Positions 55,667 to 64,000 of a DNA stretch of 64,000 bases are shown in pieces. The DNA comes from Limnoperna fortunei (taxonomy: Eukaryota > Mollusca > Bivalvia > Mytilida > Modiolidae), in assembly GCA_944474755.1 (NCBI GenBank), contig OX104119.1, positions 47,179,657 to 47,243,656 of the forward strand, in the 5' to 3' direction. The notes beneath the pieces were generated by a model. The model made no database searches. It was not told where the DNA came from and saw nothing but the letters and a program-made list of their open reading frames with translations. Made by a program: the position numbers and the translations under genes. Each line of letters begins with the position of its first letter. Position 1 is the stretch's first letter.

Positions 55667-56185
55667 TATAGGATAATTAATTGGGCGGAGTGAATATCCA
55701 AAATATGATCACGAGTTCCGCATGATGCATCTGATTAAACGAGTGCGCGGCACGAGTGATCATATTCTGATATTCACGATGCCCAATTGATTATTTATTT
55801 ATTTTATAGATCTAATTGTTTTCGTAAAACTTTAATGCTTAATCCTAAATTTTATGAACGGCGGATGAATATCTGTATAGTACAAAGCCTACTGCAACAT
55901 GGCCGCCCTTATCTGGATCAGGACGCCAGCTAACTAATATTTCGTTCTGAAATAACCAATAAGGATATTGTCACGCTAAAAAAACATGTTATAGGATATT
56001 GTTCTAGCAGGTTCTGGTCTATTAGTGAACAATTATTTTAGCTTTTGTGTTTTGATCATCGTAAAGACACTTTTTTGGCGGGAAAAAAACCGAGAGTGAA
56101 AATAAACGATAATTTTCACATGTGATTTACCGTGATTTCTGTCACTCGGAAAATTCGATATTTCATCTCTATCTATATAATAATG
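55667..56185 (-). mobile_element. Fold-back element family B, copy 2 (minus orientation)
   Basis: The reverse of 25615-26122: TAGGATAATTAATTGGGCGG, then CACTCGTGCCGC-type text in a shorter palindrome, then the unique arm (GGCGGATGAATATCTGTATAG ... CACATGTGATTTAC). It carries about 160 extra bases (about 55890-56050) missing from copy 1. It interrupts the remnant flank at 55280-56600. Confidence 0.7.
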
Positions 56186-56439
56186 TCATTAATTTCATTA
56201 TATGATTTTACCTGCCTTAATCTGTTATATAAACCTCATTGTTCAATTACAAAAAAAGTTTTGGAGACTGCCAACAGAAGCATATACGATATAGCTGAAG
56301 TCTGAACCTAAGAGTTAAGTCCGTTAACCCTTAAATTATAAGCGAAATACTGTTGATGCATTTATAGTCATTTTATTATTTATTTTAAATAAATAGAACT
56401 CTGTTGCTTCAGTCTTTTTGTATTTTTGGCTCTACCGGT

Positions 56440-56600
56440 CTGTTTCCAGCATGTTAACAGTCCATCAGGACAATATTCCTGTCAGCACCGAAGTGTTACC
56501 ACTGGTGATACTATCGGGGACTAACTAGCAGAAACATCGAAACAGAGTTTGCAAATAAAACGTAATTAAAAATATCAAGGTTATATAATTTACTACGTTT
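56440..56600 (+). repeat. Third locus remnant, second part
   Basis: ATTCCTGTCAGCACCGAAGT, GGGGACTAAC and ATCAAGGTTA-type text matches 31840-31950 and 35850-35970. No part of the coding region follows. Confidence 0.5.
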
Positions 56601-57030
56601 AATAGAAAATATCTTTTTCATGAATAAGTAACTACACTTTGCACTAATGGCCTCTGTCTTCAAATACATGTAGAAGTTGTAACATAATACGGCATTTTTA
56701 ATAATCATTTTACGGATCAATCAGGCTCTATAAATTAATTAATTGATTAATTAAGCGAAATGTGTTGTGCAAAATTGTTGTTTAAAATGAGACGTTTCGC
56801 ATTAAACCACTGTTTTACGTAACGTAAACACATCCCTATTATAATACATTGAAGTAACTGTGGTATAATTAACCCATAGTGTAAGACCCGCCTCTTGCCG
56901 TCATTCAAAAAATGAACTGCGAATTGCCACAGCACATAGATCTTCTGGACTGGCTCTCTATCATGTGATAGTTTGACAACAATATTGTCACATCCATTTT
57001 TAAATTCTATTCATGGAATTATGTTACAAA

Positions 57031-57130
57031 ACATATACACCACGCCTTACTCATTAACATATTTAAACAAACTCATGCTACGCACTCGTTTGTTTAAATA
57101 TGTTAACTCGTAAAGTCGTGGTATATATAC
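57031..57130. mobile_element. Fold-back element, about 42-bp arms
   Basis: TATACACCACG...TTAACATATTTAAACAAACTC is mirrored by GTTTGTTTAAATATGTTAA...CGTGGTATATA. Confidence 0.8.
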
Positions 57131-58084
57131 TTGAAAGGTATATAAATTTTCCACGTCATCAAAGATTGTGTAACAAACGAAAATTGAAGAAGATTAATAT
57201 ATTTTTTTATTAAATTATAAGCTAAATGAAACCCCTATAAATAAAAAAAGTGAAAAAAAACATAATTAAAAATTGTTATGAACCATTTTCACTTCTGTAC
57301 TCATTAGAACAAAATCAAACGTCTTTTTAACCCCTAATAATAATTTTTCCAGATGTTAGCACTTTTACACGCCAGTCAATAGAAGTACGAGAGTCCATGT
57401 CGGTTTACGTTACATACTTTCTCTATATCTTTTGTGTTTATATCATATATGTTTAAACTGTTAATGTTTGTTTGTATTGCTTGACTAGTGTGTAAATGCA
57501 AATTTAATAAATTATAAACAGGTATACATGCGATGATTTGCTGAATTGTACGAATATTGTATTATCCTTCCTTTATAACGTCAAAACATTTTATACCCTC
57601 AAAAACATGGATAATAGAGCAGTTCAATGTACGACCGTTTTACGAGTTGACAATCATTACGCGCAATCTGAAGGTTATTACCGCCTATAGTCAGAATGTA
57701 ATCTCGAATGTAAGTGTCTGGATATGGTCCAAAAATTGCTCCAAACGTGATATGGTTAAAAGGTTTACACAGCAATATAATTTTTAGTAATTTTTAGTAG
57801 GAGGAAATATAATACCATATTAATTATTCACTATACAGAAAATATTGTAGCAGAAATAAATAATTCAGATAAATTATTGCATTTTGTTTTAAAAATTCGC
57901 CAACAATACAAAAAATATTCTTCCAAGAAAACGTTTTGATGGATATATATGTGTTTACAATCTGGCGTCATCAGTAACATTTAGCAAACTGCCACTGACG
58001 AACCAATCAAATGAATGTACTGGGACGTCACTAACGATTTCATGATTATAACAGAAAATAGTTCAAAATGGCGATTACTTTCCT
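57131..58084. other. Intergenic, nothing recognised
   Basis: AT-rich; the ORF at 57557-57787 has no motif. Confidence 0.5.
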
Positions 58085-58175
58085 CTGAGAACTATCCAGC
58101 ACAGAGAACATAACTGGTTCCCAAATATATGATTAAGGATACAGAATCCTTGGTGTGGAGTTTGACCTCCGAGGT
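58085..58175 (+). repeat. Dispersed repeat family P, copy 2 (internally deleted)
   Basis: CAGCACAGAGAACATAACTG joins almost directly to GGATACAGAATCC-TTGGTGTGGAG. The roughly 220 bp between these motifs in the 8000 copy are missing. Confidence 0.6.
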
Positions 58176-58337
58176 AACTTTCCGACCACTCACGGAGATG
58201 TTTTGAATGGTAATCTACAACATTCCGTAAACCAGAACCAAATACCACGTATCAGAAGACTGTTTGATAAATAAATTAAAATAAAATTTATTCTAATACT
58301 TTTATATAAAAACTGGTTGCATGATAAACGATTTGTT

Positions 58338-58552
58338 TTAAATAAGGTTAAGCGCCGCTTTCCGCAATATCATGGCGTTAATTTTCATTGCGGAAGGAAA
58401 CAGGAAAACGCCAGACCTTCGACAGGAAAACTGACCGTCCTGGTCAATTAAGTCGAACACAACCTGCTCGCAGTAAGGCTCGAACCAACAACCTCAGTGT
58501 TGACAATCACGTGATTAATAAAAGATGATTAACTACATTCGGCCTGCACTCT
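58338..58552 (-). mobile_element. tRNA-derived SINE, copy 3
   Basis: A diverged copy in reverse: GCGCCGCTTTCCGCAA, GACCTTCGACAGGAAAACTG, GGTCAATTAAGTCGAACAC and GGCTCGAACC (complement of the B box). Confidence 0.6.
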
Positions 58553-59390
58553 TTTTTTTTGTTGGTTTAATACATTGCAATAGTCCCAGAAATACAAATA
58601 TTAAGATACATGGATACGTAGCCTGCTGTATTTCTAAGATATTTACACAAAAATAAATAAATTGCTTCGAGCAAATTAAAACATTATACGGATTTTTTAA
58701 TGTAATTACTGCCGATCATCTTTTACCCTAACGAGATCACTGATCTAATTTATTTCAATAGTGTATCTTGTTGATTTCCTCGTTAATGTGTTAATTTCGT
58801 TTTTTGATCCGCTGTTTACAAATAAATCCCGTTCTATTGAAAAGTCAAAGGGATTATATATTAACCTAAAACTATTGTCGTGTCAGCTGAACCATTATTC
58901 CAATCATCGGAAGACGAGCTGGAAATAATATCTAAATAAAATAGGAGTTTAATTCGTAACTGCGGATCAATATGATACATTATGATCCGACTAGACAAGT
59001 CACAATAAACGGAAGCTACCAGAAGCTACTACAAGTTCTTCTTTCAATGTGTATTGAGCGGGGTAAAACATAAACTTATTATTTAATTGTTTATACGGGT
59101 AAGCCCGAGGATTGCTTTTAGAGATATTGAACTGACAAATACAAAACTAATAATATGATGAAAGTGGTAAAATCTGGTCGAAGTGCAGTTTGAAAGGAAT
59201 ATTGGAAACTTAATTTAAACATATTTTTAAAAGGACAGAAATGTTTGAAATGGGATTTTTATTCCTGGATACGCAAACACAATTTGTTTATTTTAATAAA
59301 TACTAACTCAAGTTCAGAATATTTGGGCTTTTGCTTCACGGATAGAATTTACATAAAGTCTTTAAGAAGAATTTGACCATTCTTTCAAAA
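58553..59390. other. Region upstream of the SLC1 gene
   Basis: It presumably contains the 5' UTR or an upstream intron end and promoter. No TATA box, CpG cluster or other element can be singled out. Confidence 0.4.
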
Positions 59391-59890
59391 ATGGAGGAAA
59401 ATAAAATGCCGCAAAAAGTTGATACACATATCATATTACCTATGGAGAAGGAAGAGGATGCCGAGACCTGCAAGGAAAAATGTCACAAAAATATGAAGGA
59501 AAACATCATTTTAGTCTTGCTGTTGGGATCTGTAGTTTTTGGGTGTGGTATGGGCTTCATCATCCGGGCATCGACGCAGATGACAAAACGAGAAATAATG
59601 TACCTTCAATTTCCGGGAGAAATGCTTATGAGAATGTTAAAAATGTTGATTCTTCCTTTAGTAATCTCCAGCTTGATAGCAGGAATCGCTGGTCTAGACA
59701 CTAAATCATGTGGAAAAATTGGACTTCGAACCATGTTGTACTTTGCGGCGACAACATTTATGGCTGTCATTTTGGGAATAATCCTGGCAGTGTCATTCCA
59801 GCCGGGTGGCGGGGCAAAACGGAAGGACCTAGCACGATACGGCAAATCTCATAAACTGAACTCAGTGGACACCTTTTTGGATTTAATTAG
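59391..59890 (+). CDS. SLC1 family transporter (excitatory amino acid transporter type), first coding exon
   Basis: SLC1 transporters move glutamate, aspartate or neutral amino acids across the plasma membrane, driven by sodium. The ATG at 59391 (MEENKMPQK) opens 166 codons and ends at an AG|GTAAGT donor, leaving two bases of a split codon. A charged N-terminus of about 35 residues is followed by three membrane segments in the SLC1 order: NIILVLLLGSVVFGCGMGFI, then YLQFPGEMLMRMLKMLILPL with VISSLIAGIAGLD, then MLYFAATTFMAVILGIILAV ending SFQPGGG. The exon covers roughly the first third of the usual 500-550 residues. The next exon is not found before the right edge, so intron 1 exceeds 4.1 kb. 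A TTG at 59373 is in frame but the ATG is preferred. Confidence 0.9.
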
Positions 59891-60104
59891 GTAAGTGTGA
59901 AATACTATTTACAAGAATGTTCGTTTATTGAAATCGGTTTTTGTCCTCTTAATTTAAGAGATAAAACGGACCTAACATTCCTCCGATCATAGAAACCTGT
60001 CGTCAAAAGGATACTAGATACATAATAAAAGTGAGTCAGCCACACTGAAGCTGTTGTTACTCATTTTGAACATATCAAGCTGTGAGAAAACACAAATCTT
60101 AATA
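59891..60104. other. Start of SLC1 intron 1
   Basis: Begins GTAAGT; nothing else recognised. Confidence 0.6.
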
Positions 60105-60355
60105 CAAAGGAATCTGGGTATCCTACGTTAACCACAATCACCTCTGCCACACCATTGTTGACGCCATGAGAGATATCTCGTACAAACGCAGTACTTTTTA
60201 CGTTAGTCCGTATATAAATAGACTATTATATAAACAAAACATAACGTTTAAAACACATCATTTGCAGGCGGAAAATTTAGTCCCGCAGTAAATAGGGGAT
60301 GACGTATGGTAGAGGTTATATCTGGGAACCAGTTATGTTTTCTCGGAGAAAACAC
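60105..60355 (-). repeat. Dispersed repeat family P, copy 3 (minus orientation)
   Basis: ATCTGGGTATCCTACGTTAA, CACCTCTGCCACACCATTG, GAGAGATATCTCG and GGGAACCAGTTATG mirror 8000-8330. Confidence 0.65.
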
Positions 60356-60650
60356 TGGTCTCTCTATACGACTGCACGTGCCAGAGCATGTATTTATTGG
60401 TTTTGTATTAAAAAGAAGAAATACAAAGTTAGAGTGCAATATGTACTACCATATTACGCTATGGTCGTTTCATTGCTCAGTATTGTTATATTACTTAAGG
60501 TCATGCTCTACTGTATTGCACACAATTAATAACCTAAAGTCAGCAGCGATTCAGAGAATGATTTTATTTGAAATATTCGTTACAGTCTAGTGAGGATTTC
60601 AATGAAATATTCATTAAAAAATACATTGAGCATTAAAGCATAGATGAATT

Positions 60651-61278
60651 TATATTATTACATGAATGGAATTTTGCGTGTTTTTAATTGGTCTAAAAAA
60701 CTTTTGGGTCACGATAAATCGCAACAGCACTAAAATTACATAAAATTTTTGTACGCTGCACGATTCCGCTGCATAGTAGTCAAGCGGAATACGATATCGA
60801 CCTGGTTTTTATGTTTTAGCCAATCAGAATAGCCGTCTTAACAAATTCATTCGTCCAATCAAGTCGTTTGTATTAATTGTACGTCGTGCGTGACGACAAC
60901 AAATGGCAGAAACGTCGGCTCGATATGTTGATTCATTTATATTCTTCTCATATTTGAAACTGGAATTTCGGAATTAACAGCAAATTGATACCAAAATGCA
61001 GTATTAAATAAAAAAAATATTAAGGGTAACAACAATTACAAAATGTAAGCAGGGGCTCAAGTAGAAAAGGCGTCCTCTGCTTTTCTGATCGAGAGGAGAT
61101 GGTGGTTTTATTCATGTAATAAAACAATTAATGACTTTGATATACGGTCGCTATCAGGATTGATCAGCCCTCAAAAATGTATATTCACCTCGCCTAGCGG
61201 CTCGGTGAATATTACATTTTCTCTGGCTGATAAATCCTGATAGCGACCTATATCAAAGTCATTAATTGTATAATATCT
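60651..61278 (+). mobile_element. Palindromic 0.6-kb element family A, copy 3
   Basis: It is full length: TATTACATGAATGGAATTTT to ATTAATTGTATAATAT. The right part folds on itself (TTAATGACTTTGATATACGG ... TATATCAAAGTCATTAATTG) with an inner hairpin TTCACCTCGCCTAGCGGCTC. It lies in SLC1 intron 1. Confidence 0.75.
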
Positions 61279-61867
61279 ATATATTTATTTCGTGCAAACA
61301 TTTTTTTCAAGAAGTACACAGGTTAATAATTCGAAACTAAACATAGATGTGGCGTAAAACACCATTCAAATAAACAAACAAATCATAACAGATTGAAAAT
61401 TCTAACGTGCATGCTAACGGGTTCGTAAATTTGAGTTAACGGCACGTTTGTAAACACTACGTTAAAATCTTAAGTCTGCACGTAAAGTTATTGGGTGTTT
61501 TGTGAATAGGGTATAGAGAAATAAGTAGGAAGTTTTCTACGGTTCCTCCAACTCCCTCTCTACGTCACGTTATAGCTAAAAAATTGTAAATCATCGTTCA
61601 AACAGACATTATGTATATTTCGGCTATATTATAAAATTTGCTGTATATACGGGATAAATTTACGTTTGTGGTCCGCTACCCTCTTCTTTTTTTCTGTTTT
61701 AATTCTCTCTTGTCCTTTTCAAAACCGCATTGTTATGTCTTTCTGTACAGACTGTACCTAATATTGAAGTTGAATTATTTTGGCTTGTTTCCAGTTTTGA
61801 CAGTTCAACAGACTCTTTTGAATAATAAAACTTTTGTCATATATGTTAACAGCATATACGTCTCATT
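61279..61867. other. SLC1 intron 1, nothing recognised
   Basis: The ORF at 61638-61889 has no motif. Confidence 0.5.
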
Positions 61868-62015
61868 AAAAACAAAAAAAAAGAATTAGAAAAAAACGAA
61901 AAAAACGAAAACAAATAAAAGAGAAAACGCACATAAAACAAAAAAAAAAAAAACAAAAAACAAAACAAAACAAAAGAATAGTAAAGAAAAAAAAGCAAAA
62001 ACTAAAGAAAAAAAA
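61868..62015. repeat. A-rich low-complexity tract
   Basis: Long runs of A broken by single C or G. It could be an old poly(A) tail region of a retroelement, but no element body is recognised next to it. Confidence 0.7.
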
Positions 62016-63707
62016 CTCTGTTGCTCGCAGATAGCCCGACGTGCCCGATGTGGATGCTTTATATATTTTCTTTAAAACACACACCAATATTAAAAGAATT
62101 CAATACTACCACACAGTTTATTGTATAACCATTGTCATATAATACTTTCAAAGTTTCAAGTATTCTAGTTAAGGTCGTCCGGGATCTAACAACAAATGTT
62201 CATGGAAACTTATATCAACGATGACATGTGCGTAATCCTGTTACCTTTTTCCATGTGCGTTATACTGTTACTTTGTTCTCTAAATTTTTAAATATAAACG
62301 TAATCCGTGCCAACCAATATAATACTTTTCCACTAAACTACATGTAATAGGAAACGCAAAATGCAAATATTTTATTTATGTAAAAAATTGTCAATAACAG
62401 AAATACCGTGACAGGATTCGTACGCATCAATTAACCCTATAAAGGCTGGGGCCACAATCCACCCACAAACCTGCGCAGCGCGTTACCAAGTAGAGAATAG
62501 GGTTGCTTTTTCGTTAGGAGGTGGGGGTGAGGGTTGTCAGGTCATAAAACTGAAATCCAGACCACGGGCCATAGTGGGTAACGGTATTGGAGTGTCATCC
62601 TTCTTTCACGACAACGACCCTATTGCAGATTTTGAAAAGGTGTAGTCTTATTTCAGCCACTACAAAAGTTTTCTCCGTTCCTACGCTATACATGAATGGC
62701 AAAACTGCCATTGGCAGTCAAAACTTTTGTCCCCGTTAGTTCATTGCCTTTTCCTGTAGGTTGCATGTTTGTAAACTTGTTTTCGTCCAGAATATATCCT
62801 AAAAATTGCTTCATTAAACAAACATTCCATCAGTCACTTAACCAAGTGACAGGTAATGGTATTTAGGAAGAAAATATAAACATATTTTCCGGTTGCCTCC
62901 CTTGCATATTATTTACAACATAACTTATAATAGTAGTATTTTTTCGTGTAACAGTCTTGTTCTATATGTAAATGATTCCACGAGAATTGCGCCGTAGTTA
63001 TATACAATCACATATATTCGTCACTTCCTCCTTCATTTATAAAGCATAGCGCAATAAACGGTGTCAACGTAAAGCAAGGTAATGAACAGGAAAAAACCAT
63101 TACGTTAAGGTCTATTTCATACAGTCGCATGCTGAGCCGATTCCAATGCATATTTGATGCGATGAAGCGATAACTACTAGAATCTAGTTTTTTTTTATTT
63201 TCAAATCTACCTCTTTGCACGCAAATATGTTTTTATGTTACTTCTCAGTGACATAACGCGCAGACGAAAATAAATACATAAAGAAGCTATGTTAATTTTT
63301 AATCATGCACTCAAACAAATCATACATGTAAACATAAACATATGAAAATGATTTTTAAATATTTATTTTTATTTTTGAATTGAAAGTGTTGATTTTACAC
63401 TTATGTGCCGGATGTTCAGCTGTCGGTGTATATGTAGCTTCAATCAATTATTAGATAACTATTGTCGTGTAAATTAATGTTTTTTTTTAAACTTCAACAG
63501 AAATATCATGTTTGTGTTTTAAGAAGTTTATAAATCTCTTTCACAAAAGGAATTCATGTTTAGTCCCGATTTCCGGTCTGTTTGGTACAGCTCTACTTCA
63601 TAAAAAAAATTTCCGTCTAAATATTGTTTAAAGATTTAGTGTATTGTAAACATATTCACCCTATAATACATGCACAACAGTTATTTATATTCATAATTCG
63701 TTCAAGG
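62016..63707. other. SLC1 intron 1, nothing recognised
   Basis: Bases 62440-62720 are GC-richer than average but hold no ORF or repeat that I recognise. I looked for the next SLC1 exon and did not find it. Confidence 0.45.
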
Positions 63708-63962
63708 GTTCTCGGTAGCTGGTTAAGGTAGTTCGACTAATATATATCACGTGTCCGTCCACACTGAAGTAACGGGTTCGAGTCTCACTGCAGGCAGGAT
63801 GCGTTCGACTCTAATCTTATTTGAAAAGTATTGCAGGCTTTCGTATAGAAGGTATGGGGTTTTCTCCGGGTACTCCTGCTTCCTCCCGCAAATAAAAACT
63901 GGACGCCATGATACACCTGAAAAATTGTTTAAGTAGCGTTAAAAACCATTCAAAGAAACAAG
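63708..63962 (+). mobile_element. tRNA-derived SINE, copy 4 (best-preserved head)
   Basis: An A-box-like TAGCTGGTTAAGGTAGT at about 63717 and a clear B box GGTTCGAGTCT at 63775 show the tRNA-derived promoter head. The body (GATGCGTTCGACTCTAATC, TTTCTCCGGGTACTCCTGC, GACGCCATGA) is the reverse complement of the other three copies. Confidence 0.72.
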
Positions 63963-64000
63963 TTTTGATCTTTTATTCAAATTCACATTGCACACCGGTT

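Noticed and set aside
61866..62087. A phenylalanine-rich minus-strand ORF
   Set aside because: It is the translation of an A-rich low-complexity tract.
63008..63220. A minus-strand ORF in SLC1 intron 1
   Set aside because: No motif or repeat similarity; compatible with chance.

Overview
The window looks like AT-rich animal nuclear DNA, most likely from a bivalve mollusc. Short exons sit in long introns with GT-AG splice sites, and the sequence is dense with mobile elements. Several repeats resemble families known from bivalves: elements with core tandem repeats of about 160 bp bounded by AGCTCACCTGACCC-type ends, a tRNA-derived SINE, and a LINE tail. There is no bacterial gene organisation. 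All exon calls come from reading frame, splice phase and motif recognition by eye.

The left third (1-24350) holds the 3' part of one plus-strand gene whose 5' end lies off the left edge. Its last four exons (15363-24161) encode a cGAS-like nucleotidyltransferase (Mab-21/cGLR fold) with the GS motif, the ExD pair and the third aspartate, but without the vertebrate zinc-thumb. Upstream is an array of duplicated exons, each coding one C2H2 zinc finger plus a linker, and then a duplicated pair of 32-residue acidic/serine-rich exons. All cassette exons are symmetric phase 1-1, so any number can be joined in frame to the catalytic exons. Some copies are intact, some have lost zinc ligands while staying open, and some are decayed. 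A zinc-finger-cGAS-like sensor with an expandable N-terminal cassette is the most interesting thing in the window.

From 24.4 to 31.6 kb I see no gene that I can name, only a SINE, a fold-back element, a 0.6 kb repeat-family member and an unexplained ORF-bearing stretch (27.4-28.5 kb). From 31.6 to 37.7 kb lies a duplicated 2 kb locus for a small secreted ADP-ribosyltransferase-like protein. Both copies are frame-broken and are separated by a decayed Tc1-like transposon. A third remnant of its upstream flank lies at 55.3-56.7 kb.

From 37.7 to 58.6 kb the window is almost entirely mobile or repetitive: a Tc1 fragment, a tandem-repeat element, several inverted-repeat elements, two SINEs, a nearly complete but frame-broken pogo/Tigger transposon with a PHD-like tail (44.8-47.8 kb), and a 5.3 kb array of roughly 155 bp repeats that was itself duplicated as a 3 kb block.

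At 59391 the first coding exon of a plus-strand SLC1 family (excitatory amino acid transporter) gene begins. Its remaining exons lie beyond the right edge, and the rest of the window is its intron 1 with further repeats.
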